A stretch of DNA of 64,000 nucleotides from DATJCV01 sp963707665 (GTDB taxonomy: Bacteria; Pseudomonadota; Gammaproteobacteria; Burkholderiales; Burkholderiaceae_D), in assembly GCA_963707665.1 (NCBI GenBank), contig CAVPQU010000015.1:62001-126000 (forward strand). Direction: 5' to 3'. Made by a program: the position numbers and the translations under genes. The notes beneath the pieces are model-generated. The model was given only the letters and a program-made list of their open reading frames with translations. It was not told where the DNA came from and did not search any database. How positions within the stretch are numbered: the stretch's first letter is position 1; every line of letters begins with the position of its first letter. Positions 1 through 8,309 of the stretch are shown piece after piece.

Positions 1-677
1 GGTAGCGCACCTCGACCGGATACAGCCGCCCGGACACTTCGATCACCGGCGCCGGCCGCTCGCCGCGCCGAAATGGCGCGCGAAGCGGTCGGCGTCGATG
101 GTCGCCGAGGTGATGATCACCTTCAGGTCGGGCCGGCGCGGCAGCAGCTGCTTCAGGTAGCCGAGCAGGAAGTCGATGTTCAGGCTGCGCTCGTGCGCCT
201 CGTCGATGATGATCGTGTCGTACTGGCGCAGCAGCGGATCGGTCTGGGTTTCGGCCAGCAGGATGCCGTCGGTCATCAGCTTGACCGAGGCGCCGGCAGT
301 CAGCGTGTCGGTGAAGCGCACCTTGAAGCCGACGTGCTCGCCCAGCGGCGAGCCGAGTTCCTGGGCGATGCGCTTGGCGGTCGACGACGCGGCGATCCGG
401 CGCGGCTGCGTGTGGCCGATCAGGCCGCTGCTGGCCGCGCCCGAGTTCCAGGCAGATTTTCGGCAACTGGGTGGTCTTGCCGGAGCCGGTTTCGCCGCAG
501 ACGATGATGACCTGATGCGCGCGCAGCGCCTCGGCGATTTCGGCGCGGCGGCCGATACCGGCAGCTCTTCCGGGAAGGGATCGGCGGCAGCGGATTGCGC
601 ACGATCACTGCCGGCGCGGCTTGCGGCCGGGCACGGCCGCGCGGGCTGGATTTTTCTGGTGGTTCGGGTGCAGACAT
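1..677 (-). CDS. hrpA: ATP-dependent RNA helicase HrpA, N-terminal part, frameshifted
   Basis: DEAH-box helicase of the HrpA family, linked to RNA remodelling and ribosome rescue. The gene begins at the ATG at 675-677 (MSAPEPPEK) and runs off the left edge, so only about the first 220 residues are present. Pieced across frames one sees NPLPPIPFPEELPV, a Walker A GETGSGKTTQLPK (about 470-510), GLIGHTQPRR, the DEAH box in DTIIIDEAHERS, and motif III VIITSATID. Frame changes are needed near 578, 553, 430 and 60. Since every motif is intact once frames are joined, base-call errors are likelier than decay. It is divergent from argA with only 25 bp between the start codons. Confidence 0.9.
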
Positions 678-702
678 GACGGGGCGAATTATAATGCGCC
701 TC

Positions 703-2015
703 ATGGAAAATCCTGATCAATTCGTCGAGTGGCTGCGCTCGGTCGCGCCTTACATCCACGCCTTCCGCGGCAAGACCTTCGTGGTCGCCTTTCCCGGCGA
801 ACTGGTCAAGGCCGGCGCCCTGCCGGTGCTGGCCCAGGACTTGTCGCTGCTTGCATGCGCTCGGCATCAAGGTCGTGATCGTGCACGGCTCGCGCCCGCA
901 GGTCGAGGAGCAGCTGGCGCTGCGCAACGTCGAGGCGCACTTTCACAACGGCTGCGCATCACCGACAGCGCCGCGCTGGAATGCGCCAAGGAAGCCGCCG
1001 GCGAACTGCGTCTCGACATCGAGGCCGCGTTCAGCCAGGGCTTGCCGAACACGCCGATGGCGCATGCGGCGATCCGCATCATCTCCGGCAACTTCGTCAC
1101 CGCGCGCCCGCTCGGCATCATCGACGGCGTCGATTTGCGAACTGACCGGCGTCACCCGCAAGATCGCCTCTGAAACCATCCATCCGATCCTGGCCGCCGG
1201 CCGCACTGGTGCTGCTGTCGCCGCTCGGCTTTTCGCCGACCGGCGAAGTGTTCAACCTGACCATGGAAGACGTGGCCGTGGCGGCCGCGATCGCACTGCA
1301 CGCCGACAAGCTGATCTTCATCACCGAAACGCCGATGATGGCGGATGCTGCCGGCGCCGAAATCCGCGAACTGTCGTCGCACCAGGCCGAAGCCGTGCTG
1401 GGCACCGGCTTCCTGCCGCCGGCTTCGGCGTTCTACCTGCAGCATGCGATCCAGGCCTGCAACAGCGGCGTGCCGCGCGCGCACATCGTGCCGTTCGAAC
1501 TGGACGGCTCGGCCCTGCTCGAACTGTTCACCCACGACGGCGTCGGCACCATGATCTCCTACGAAAACCTGGAAAGCCTGCGCGAGGCGACAATCGAGGA
1601 CGTCGGCGGCATCATCAAGCTGATCGAGCCGCTGGAAGCGGACGGCACGCTGGTCAAGCGCGGCCGCGAACTGATCGAACGCGAGATCGACCAGTTCTCC
1701 GTGATCGAGCACGATGGCGTGATCTTCGGCTGCGCGGCGCTGTATCCGTTCCCGGAAGAACGCATGGCCGAAATGGCCTGCCTGACCGTCAATCCGGAAG
1801 CGCAGACCCAGGGCGACGGCGAGCGCATCCTGAAGCACATGGAAAACCGCGCGCGCGCCGCCGGCATGAACAAGCTGTTCGTGCTGACCACGCGCACCGC
1901 GCACTGGTTCCTGAAGCGCGGCTTCGTGCCGGCCACGGTCGACGACCTGCCGAAGGACCGCCAGCACATGTACAACTGGCAGCGCAAGTCGCAGGTCCTG
2001 ATCAAAGCGCTCTGA
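703..2015 (+). CDS. argA: amino-acid N-acetyltransferase (N-acetylglutamate synthase), frameshifted
   Basis: Catalyses the first step of arginine synthesis, glutamate + acetyl-CoA to N-acetylglutamate. The amino-acid-kinase-like N-terminal domain (KVVIVHGSRPQVEEQL) is followed by a GNAT acetyltransferase domain (GCAALYPFPEERMAEMACL; QTQGDGERIL as acetyl-CoA loop; HWFLKRGF). About 437 residues when repaired, the usual ArgA length. Four single-base shifts disrupt the first half: an extra T near 852 (LLHALGI), a missing C near 945 (NGLRI), an extra G near 1137 (VDFELTG) and an extra C near 1200 (LAAGALVLL). From about 1209 the frame is clean to TGA at 2013-2015. The start MENPDQF was chosen by family; no Shine-Dalgarno is visible and a TATAAT lies at 690-695. 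Confidence 0.92.
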
Positions 2016-2085
2016 CTCCAGTGTGCAAGCCGCGCCACCATGGATGGCGCGCCCACCATCCCCATTCGAACTGACAGGAGTCAAC

Positions 2086-2360
2086 ATGGCCCGCACGGTC
2101 CACTGCATCAAACTGAACAAGGAAGCCGAAGGACTGGATTTCCCGCCGTATCCCGGCGAACTCGGCAAGCGCATCTATGAAAACGTGTCGAAGGAAGCCT
2201 GGGCCGCCTGGCTGCAAGCACCAGACCATGCTGATCAACGAAAACCGCCTGAACCTGGCCGATGCCGCGCGCCCGCAAGTACCTGGCCACGCAGATGGAA
2301 AAGCACTTCTTCGGCGAAGGCGCCGATGCCGCCGCCGGCTACGTGCCGCCGAGCCAGTAG
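2086..2360 (+). CDS. yggX: probable Fe(2+)-trafficking protein, frameshifted
   Basis: Small cytoplasmic protein of the YggX family, proposed to supply iron and protect Fe-S clusters from oxidation. It starts MARTVHCIKLNKEAEGLD after a good ribosome site (ACAGGAG) and, repaired, has the family's 90 residues: the conserved Cys7, FPPYPGELGKRIYENVSKEAW, TMLINENRLNLADARARKYL and a C-terminal MEKHFFGEG. Two extra bases, near 2217 (A in WLQHQTM) and near 2268 (C in ADARARKYL), break the frame. It follows argA by 70 bp, an arrangement common in Burkholderiales. Confidence 0.9.
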
Positions 2361-2400
2361 AAATCCCAGCCGGATTTCGCGCAGTCAATTGCTTTTTCGT

Positions 2401-2432
2401 TGTCGTTCCCGCAGCTGAAAGCGGGAACGACA
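2401..2432. repeat. 12-bp perfect inverted repeat, REP-like, possible yggX terminator
   Basis: Arms TGTCGTTCCCGC (2401-2412) and GCGGGAACGACA (2421-2432) around an 8-base loop, 40 bp after the yggX stop. No T-run follows, so a plain intrinsic terminator is doubtful. The same TGTCGTTCCCGC arm recurs in the element at 15994-16112. Confidence 0.6.
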
Positions 2433-2473
2433 GCAAAGCAAGCGCGCAGGCTGCCAAGCGATTTCACAAAATA

Positions 2474-2537
2474 CGGGAGTATTTTTCATCTCCCACTATT
2501 CTGGCCGGGAATTAGCACGTTTACCACTATACTCCCG
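2474..2537 (-). repeat. paired GGAGTAT element, copy a (second box inverted)
   Basis: Read on the minus strand, GGAGTAT at 2536-2530 is followed by a core with TAAACGTGC and CCCGGCC. The second box, ATACTCCCG (2482-2474), starts at the same offset (base 54) as in the other four copies but is in inverse orientation. With the first box it forms a 9-bp inverted repeat (CGGGAGTAT/ATACTCCCG). It lies 11 bp after the rpiA stop on the rpiA strand. Function unknown. Confidence 0.55.
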
Positions 2538-2548
2538 GACTCACAAAA

Positions 2549-3220
2549 TCAGAACGTCAATTTCCTGACGCCTTCGGCAGTTCCCAGCAGGCAGACGTTG
2601 GCGCCACGGCGGGCAAACAGGCCGACCGTGACGACGCCGGCGATCTGGTTGATCTCGCTTTCCAGTTGCGCCGGATGCTCGATCTGCATGCCGAGCACGT
2701 CCAGAATCAGGCAGCCGTTATCGGTCTTCAGCGGCTGGCCATCCTTCATGCGCAGACGCGGCTGGCCGCCGAGCTTGGCCAACTGGCGCGCGACCGCCGC
2801 CTGCGCCATCGGGATCACTTCCACCGGCAGCGGAAAGGCGCCGAGATGATCCACCAGCTTCGAGCCGTCGGCGATGCAGACGAAACGCTGCGCCACCGAG
2901 GCGACGATTTTCTCCCGTGTCAGCGCCGCGCCGCCGCCTTTGATCATCGCCCCCTGCGGCGTGATTTCGTCGGCGCCATCGATATACACCGGCATCGACT
3001 CGACTTCATTCAGGTCAAATACCGGGATGCCATGTGCCGCCAGGCGCGCCGCGGTGGCATCCGACGAGGCGACGGTACCGTGAATCCGCTGCTTGATTTT
3101 TGCCAGTTCATCGATGAAGCAATTGGCGGTGGAGCCGGTGCCGACGCCGATGATTTCGCCATCCACCACATACTCGATGGCGGCGCGCGCGACTGCCTGT
3201 TTCAACTGGTCCTGATTCAT
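2549..3220 (-). CDS. rpiA: ribose-5-phosphate isomerase A
   Basis: Interconverts ribose 5-phosphate and ribulose 5-phosphate in the non-oxidative pentose phosphate pathway. The 223-residue protein starts MNQDQLKQAV and shows the RpiA signatures GVGTGSTANCFIDEL (phosphate loop), ASSDATAARL, YIDGADEI (catalytic Asp), MIKGGGAALTREKI and IADGSKLVD. The reading frame extends 17 codons further upstream, but the internal ATG at 3218-3220 matches the family N-terminus. It is intact, unlike both flanking genes. Its 3' end is convergent with yggX, with the paired-box element between them. Confidence 0.95.
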   Translation of the reverse strand: MNQDQLKQAVARAAIEYVVDGEIIGVGTGSTANCFIDELAKIKQRIHGTVASSDATAARLAAHGIPVFDLNEVESMPVYIDGADEITPQGAMIKGGGAALTREKIVASVAQRFVCIADGSKLVDHLGAFPLPVEVIPMAQAAVARQLAKLGGQPRLRMKDGQPLKTDNGCLILDVLGMQIEHPAQLESEINQIAGVVTVGLFARRGANVCLLGTAEGVRKLTF

Positions 3221-3328
3221 GATGCCTGCCCCAAAAAAGAATCCGCATATTTTACGCGAGCGGCCGCACACCGGAATGGCGGCTTGCCGCTACAATTTCC
3301 ATTCCACTCACTTCGCCCAGGAATTCCG

Positions 3329-3753
3329 ATGCCGACGCTGCGCCCCTTTCATCTTGCTTTCCCGGTCCACGATCTGGCCGCTGCGCGCGCGTTTTATGGC
3401 GGCGTGCTGGGCTGCGCCGAAGGCCGTAGTTGCGACGAATGGATCGACTTCGATTTCTTCGGGCATCAGCTGGTGGCGCATCTGGTGCCGAGCGCAGTCG
3501 ACAGCTGGCCGGCGCCAACGCGGTCGACGGCCACAATGTGCCGGTGCCGCATTTCGGCCTGGTGCTATCGATGGCGGAATGGCGCGCCAAGGCCGAGCAG
3601 CTCAAGCAGGCTGGCGTCCAATTCGAGATCGAACCGCATATCCGCTTCCCCGGCTTACCGGGAGAACAGGGCACCATGTTCTTTTACGATCCGAGCGGCA
3701 ATGCGCTGGAGATCAAGGGCTTCGAAAATATGGAGCAGCTGTTCGCGAAGTAA
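3329..3753 (+). CDS. VOC-superfamily (glyoxalase-like) protein, frameshifted
   Basis: A single-domain vicinal oxygen chelate protein of about 141 residues, starting MPTLRPFHLAFPVHDLAAAR. The fold is recognisable from the first beta-alpha unit with FYGGVLGC, and from PHFGLVL, LPGEQGTMFFYDPSGNALEIKGF near the end, the usual position of the second metal-binding Glu. One missing base near 3505 (after SAVDS) moves the frame. The substrate cannot be told; similar proteins are annotated as glyoxalase/bleomycin resistance or dioxygenase. It is divergent from rpiA and convergent with eda, with 7 bp between stops. Confidence 0.85.
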
Positions 3754-3760
3754 GGGACAA

Positions 3761-4400
3761 CTAGTCGCGCAAGCGGCTGGCGACAGTCGCCAGGGCGGTA
3801 ATCCGCGCCCAGTCGCCGGCCTGCAGCGCGTCCGGCGGCGTCAGCCACGATCCGCCGACACAGGCGACATTCTTGCAAGCCAGGAATTGTGGCGCGTTAT
3901 CCTGGCCAATGCCGCCGGTCGGACAGAATACCATCTCGGGAAAAGGGCCGGCCAGCGCATTCAGCATGCCGACACCGCCGGCCGGCATCGCCGGAAACAG
4001 CTTGAGTCGGCGAAAGCCGGCAGCGTGCGCCGCCATCACTTCAGAAGGGGTCATCACACCCGGCAACAGGCGCAGGCCGGAAGTACGTGCGGCCTCGATC
4101 AAGACCGAGAGTCAGTCCCGGCGAGACGCCAAATTCGGCGCCGACATCGCGCGCGGCGATGAATTGCGCCGGCTCGGTCAGCGTGCCGACGCCGACAATC
4201 GCCTGCGGCACCTGCTCGGTAATGGCGCGAATTGCCGCCAGCCCGTGGATGGTGCGCAGCGTCACTTCCAGCACGCGGATGCCGCCAGCTACCAATGCCC
4301 TTGCCAGCGGCACCGCCTGCTCCGGATCGTTCACTGCAATCACCGGGATCACCGGCGATAGCTGGAGAATTTCCAGCATGGTCACGCGTGGCAGTTTCAT
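3761..4400 (-). CDS. eda: KDPG/KHG aldolase, frameshifted
   Basis: 2-keto-3-deoxy-6-phosphogluconate aldolase, the last enzyme of the Entner-Doudoroff pathway, giving pyruvate and glyceraldehyde 3-phosphate. The start MKLPRVTMLEIL is followed by SPVIPVIAVNDPEQAVPLARAL, the conserved EVTLRT (catalytic Glu), VGVGTL, GAEFGVSPGLT, then LPGVMTPSEVMAAHAAG, LKLFPA (Schiff-base Lys) and FCPTGGIGQDN. One extra base near 4104 splits the gene. About 212 residues when joined. It lies 32 bp downstream of edd on the same strand, so one transcript is likely, controlled from the HexR sites upstream of edd. Confidence 0.92.
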
Positions 4401-4432
4401 AGTAGCCTTTTCGATTGATTGCAACCGGCCTC

Positions 4433-6346
4433 TTATTTGACCAGGATGTCTTCGTCCGAGCCGGGCACCTGGTCCAGCACGTCATGCGTATTGTTGGTCG
4501 GCACCGGCGGTATCAGCGGCGGTGGCAGCGCGAAGGTGGCGGCGCCCTCTTCCGCTGCGCTGACGGCGGCGCGAAAGGTGGCGAATAATTCACGCCCCAT
4601 GCCGACCCGGTTGGCCGCCAAATCCGCCTGCTCGATGCCGCGCGCCTGCCACTCGGCATCCGCCACCAGCGCCTGCAGCAGACCGGCACCGGCGTCGAGT
4701 CGGATCAAATCGCCCTGGCGGATTTTCCCCAGCGGCCCGCCAGCCAGCACTTCGGGCGAGACATGGATCGCCGCCGGCACCTTGCCGGAGGCGCCCGACA
4801 TGCGGCCATCGGTCACCAGCGCCACCTGGTGGCCAGCGTCCTGCAGGCTGCCCAGTGCCGGCGTCAGAGCGTGTAATTCGGGCATGCCATTGGCGCGCGG
4901 CCCCTGATGCCATAGCACGGCAATAAAATCCCGCTCCAGCTGGCCTGCCTTGTAGGCCAGCATGAACTCTTCCTGCGATTCGAACAACAGGGCCGGCGCC
5001 TCCACTACCCGGTGCTGCGGCTGCACGGCCGAGACCTTGATCACTGCCCGCCCCAGGTTGCCAGTCAGCAGGCGCAAGCCGCCATCGGCGGAAAACGGCG
5101 CCTCTACCGGGCGCAACACCTCATGGTCAGCGCTGACGCGCGGCGCGTCTTTCCAGACCAGCGCACCATCCTGCAGGAAAGGCTCGCAGCAATGGGCGCG
5201 CAAGCCGTGGCCGAGGATGGTCGTCACGTCGTCGTGCAGCAAGCCGGCATCCAGCAGCTCGCGGATCACGAAGCCGGTGCCACCGGCTGCGTGGAAATGA
5301 TTGACGTCCGCCTCGCCATTCGGATAGATGCGCGCCAGCAGCGGAATCGCCGATGACAGACGGTCGAAATCGTCCCAGTCGATGACGATGCCGGCGGCGC
5401 GCGCGATCGCCACCAGGTGCAGCGTGTGATTGGTCGAGCCGCCGGTGGTCAGGAGCGCGATGATCGCATTCACGATCGCCTTTTCATCCACCACCCGCCC
5501 GACTGGAATATAGCCTTGCCCCTGATCGGTGATTTCGACCGCGCGCCGTGCGGCGGCCGCCGTCAGTGCATCGCGCAGTGGCGTATTGGGATTGATGAAG
5601 GCGGCGCCCGGCAGATGCAGCCCCAACACCTGCATCAGCATCTGATTGCTGTTGGCGGTGCCGTAAAAGGTACAGGTGCCCGGCGCGTGATACGACTGTG
5701 CTTCCGATTCCAGCAATTCGTCGCGGCCGATTTTTCCCTGTGCATACAGTTGCCGGATCGCCGCTTTTTTCTTGTTGGCCAGGCCGCTGGTCATCGGCCC
5801 GGCCGGTACGAAGACCGCTGGCAAATGGCCGAAATGCAAGGCTCCAATCAGCAAGCCCGGTACGATCTTGTCGCAAATGCCGAGCAGCAAGGCGGCATCA
5901 AACATGTTGTGCGACAAGGCAACCGCGGTTGCCATCGCGATCGTGTCGCGCGAAAACAGTGACAGCTCCATCCCCAGTTGTCCCTGGGTGATGCCGTCGC
6001 ACATGGCCGGCACGCCACCGGCGAATTGCGCCACGCCGCCGGCCGTGCGCACCGCCTCGCGGATGATCGATGGAAAGCGCTCGTAAGGCTGATGCGCCGA
6101 CAACATGTCGTTGTAGGCAGAAACAATCGCGACCGAGACGTTTTTGGTTTGCTTCAACTTCAGCTTGTCGCTGGCAGGAAAAGCGGCAAAGCCGTGGGCC
6201 AGGTTGGTGCATGACAACGATTCCCGCTGGACGCCGGCCCGTCGCGCAGCCTCCAGCCGCGACAGATAGGCGGCGCGGTACGGCGCGCTGCGCTGGACGA
6301 TGCGCGCGGTAACAGCAGCCACGGTCGGATGAACTGATACTGACAT
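4433..6346 (-). CDS. edd: phosphogluconate dehydratase
   Basis: First committed enzyme of the Entner-Doudoroff pathway, converting 6-phosphogluconate to KDPG; a [4Fe-4S] dehydratase of the IlvD/Edd family. The 637-residue frame is intact. Visible motifs are VSAYNDMLSAHQPYERFP, GVPAMCDGITQGQLGMELSLFSRD with a cluster Cys, LLLGICDKIVPG with a second Cys, and PGTCTFYGTANSNQ with a third. Near the C-terminus are VALVTDGRMSGASGKVPAAIHVSPE and GGPLGKIRQGDLIRLD. It is divergent from pgi across a 225-bp region with two HexR-type sites. Confidence 0.97.
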   Translation of the reverse strand: MSVSVHPTVAAVTARIVQRSAPYRAAYLSRLEAARRAGVQRESLSCTNLAHGFAAFPASDKLKLKQTKNVSVAIVSAYNDMLSAHQPYERFPSIIREAVRTAGGVAQFAGGVPAMCDGITQGQLGMELSLFSRDTIAMATAVALSHNMFDAALLLGICDKIVPGLLIGALHFGHLPAVFVPAGPMTSGLANKKKAAIRQLYAQGKIGRDELLESEAQSYHAPGTCTFYGTANSNQMLMQVLGLHLPGAAFINPNTPLRDALTAAAARRAVEITDQGQGYIPVGRVVDEKAIVNAIIALLTTGGSTNHTLHLVAIARAAGIVIDWDDFDRLSSAIPLLARIYPNGEADVNHFHAAGGTGFVIRELLDAGLLHDDVTTILGHGLRAHCCEPFLQDGALVWKDAPRVSADHEVLRPVEAPFSADGGLRLLTGNLGRAVIKVSAVQPQHRVVEAPALLFESQEEFMLAYKAGQLERDFIAVLWHQGPRANGMPELHALTPALGSLQDAGHQVALVTDGRMSGASGKVPAAIHVSPEVLAGGPLGKIRQGDLIRLDAGAGLLQALVADAEWQARGIEQADLAANRVGMGRELFATFRAAVSAAEEGAATFALPPPLIPPVPTNNTHDVLDQVPGSDEDILVK

Positions 6347-6372
6347 GATCAGATCCTCGTCAATAACTGAGC

Positions 6373-6387
6373 TGAAATTTTACTACA
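6373..6387. promoter_or_regulatory. HexR-type operator, edd-proximal
   Basis: TGAAATTTTACTACA (complement TGTAGTAAAATTTCA) matches the published proteobacterial HexR palindrome TGTARTTWAATTACA with few changes. It lies 27 bp upstream of the edd start, where a bound repressor would block the edd-eda promoter. HexR itself is encoded in the facing operon. Confidence 0.75.
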
Positions 6388-6511
6388 TGAAATCGACTTT
6401 GATCAGGGTCGAATCGCGCTCTTTCTAACATTTCGGTAGAACAATACCGATTTTCATACCAGCAAGAAACAAAAAACGTCGAGGAAATGGCTTGAATATG
6501 CGATGATTTTT

Positions 6512-6526
6512 TGTAGTAAAATTACA
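6512..6526. promoter_or_regulatory. HexR-type operator, pgi-proximal
   Basis: TGTAGTAAAATTACA is a near-perfect HexR palindrome, flanked by further A/T that extends it to TTTTGTAGTAAAATTACACAAAA. It lies 46 bp upstream of the pgi ATG and 125 bp from the edd-proximal site. This placement suggests coordinated repression of both divergent units, relieved by KDPG. Confidence 0.8.
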
Positions 6527-6571
6527 CAAAAATCGAGTATAGTTAATCCGATCTCGTTTTCCTCCGCCCCC

Positions 6572-8221
6572 ATGGATCTGCAGCCTTCCGATTTGACCGC
6601 CAGCGCCGAATTCCAGGCATTGCAGCGGCACGCCAGCCAAGCCAGTCACTGGCACATGACACAATTGTTTGCGCAGGACCCGGAGCGCTTCGCGCGCTTC
6701 TCGCTGGAAGCGGCCGGCCTGTTTCTGGATTACTCGAAAAACCGGCTCCAGCCGCAGACGCTGACACTACTGCTGGCACTGGCGCGCGCGCGCGGCGTCG
6801 AAGCGCGGCGCGACGCCATGTTTGGCGGTCAGCGCGTCAATACCACCGAGCATCGCGCGGCACTCCATACGGCGCTGCGGGCGCCACGCGCTGCCAGGAT
6901 CCAGCTGGATGGGCGCGACATCAGCGCCGAAGTCCATGCGGTGCTGGAGCGCCTGTATGCCTTCGCCACGCGGGTGCGCGACGGCGCCTGGCTCGGCTAT
7001 AGCGGCCGGCCGATCACCGACATCGTGCACATCGGCATCGGCGGCTCCTTCCTGGGCCCGAAAATGGCATGCCAGGCGCTACGCCCTCTGGCGCACCCGC
7101 GCCTGACGCTGCACTTCGTCTCGAACGTCGATGCCCACGACCTGGCGGCGACGCTGGCGCAAGTCAGCCCGGCAACCACGCTGTTCGTGATTGCCTCCAA
7201 GACCTTCACCACGCTCGAAACCATGATGAACGCGCGCAGCGCGCGCGCCTGGTTTTTGCAAAGCGCGACCGTCGCCGACTTGCCGCGCCATTTTGTCGCG
7301 GCCTCCAGCAATCTGCCGGCGGTGCAAAGCTTCGGGATTGATCCGGACAACACGTTTCCCTTGCACGACTGGGTCGGCGGCCGCTATTCGATCTGGTCGG
7401 CGATCGGCTTGCCGGTGCTGCTGGCCATCGGACCCGAGCATTTCGAACAATTTCTGGCCGGCGCCCACGCGATGGATCAACATTTCCAAAACGCGCCGCT
7501 GGCAGCCAACATGCCGGTGCTGCTGGCCTTGGTGGGCATCTGGAACCGTAATTTCATCGGCTGCAGTTCCTTATCGATCGCGCCCTATCACCAGAATCTG
7601 CAATATTTCCCGGCCTATCTGCAACAGCTGGAAATGGAAAGCAATGGCAAGTGCGTAACGCAGGATGGCCAGCAGCTCGGCGTCGCCAGCTGTCCGGCGC
7701 TGTGGGGCGACGTCGGCACCAATGGCCAGCACGCCTATTTTCAGCTGCTGCATCAGGGCAGCGACATCACGCCGGTGGATTTCATCGCGGCGCTGCGGCC
7801 AGCGCCTGGCTTTCAGGAGCATCAGGCGACCCTGCTGGCGAACTGTTTCGCGCAGTCGGAAGCACTGATGCACGGCAAGAGCGCCGAGCAGGCACAGGCC
7901 GACATGCAGGCGCAGGGCATGGCGGCGGCCGAGGTTGCCGAGTTGGCGCCACACCGCGCCTTTCCTGGCAACCGCCCCAGCAACACGCTGTTGATGGAGG
8001 CACTGACGCCGGCCACGCTGGGTGCGCTGATTGCACTGTACGAGCACAAGGTACTGGTACAGGGCACGGTGTGGGGCATCAACAGTTTTGATCAATGGGG
8101 CGTCGAACTGGGCAAGCTGCTGGCCGGAAGTATCGAGGCCGAACTGCGCGCCGGCGCTCCTTCGCAGCCACATGACAGTTCCACCAGCGGGCTGATCGCG
8201 CGCGCGCGCGCAGTCTTGTAG
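6572..8221 (+). CDS. pgi: glucose-6-phosphate isomerase
   Basis: Interconverts glucose 6-phosphate and fructose 6-phosphate in the cytoplasm. From MDLQPSDLTAS the protein has 549 residues, the standard PGI length; the frame is open 23 codons further up, but that stretch would overlap the operator and does not look like PGI. Signatures: DIVHIGIGGSFLGPKM, ASKTFTTLETMMNA, VGGRYSIWSAIGLPV, PAYLQQLEMESNGK, and HAYFQLLHQGSDITPVDF; the C-terminal part has FPGNRPSNTLLM and the catalytic Lys region SFDQWGVELGKLLA. It is the first gene of a pgi-zwf-hexR-tal run. Confidence 0.97.
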   Translation: MDLQPSDLTASAEFQALQRHASQASHWHMTQLFAQDPERFARFSLEAAGLFLDYSKNRLQPQTLTLLLALARARGVEARRDAMFGGQRVNTTEHRAALHTALRAPRAARIQLDGRDISAEVHAVLERLYAFATRVRDGAWLGYSGRPITDIVHIGIGGSFLGPKMACQALRPLAHPRLTLHFVSNVDAHDLAATLAQVSPATTLFVIASKTFTTLETMMNARSARAWFLQSATVADLPRHFVAASSNLPAVQSFGIDPDNTFPLHDWVGGRYSIWSAIGLPVLLAIGPEHFEQFLAGAHAMDQHFQNAPLAANMPVLLALVGIWNRNFIGCSSLSIAPYHQNLQYFPAYLQQLEMESNGKCVTQDGQQLGVASCPALWGDVGTNGQHAYFQLLHQGSDITPVDFIAALRPAPGFQEHQATLLANCFAQSEALMHGKSAEQAQADMQAQGMAAAEVAELAPHRAFPGNRPSNTLLMEALTPATLGALIALYEHKVLVQGTVWGINSFDQWGVELGKLLAGSIEAELRAGAPSQPHDSSTSGLIARARAVL

Positions 8222-8309
8222 CAGGGCGCAGCGGCGGTGCCGAAGGGCTGTTTCGCGCGTGCGCTGGTTTTAGGCGGGCACGCAGGCTGCGACCAGGATA
8301 ATTCTTGCC

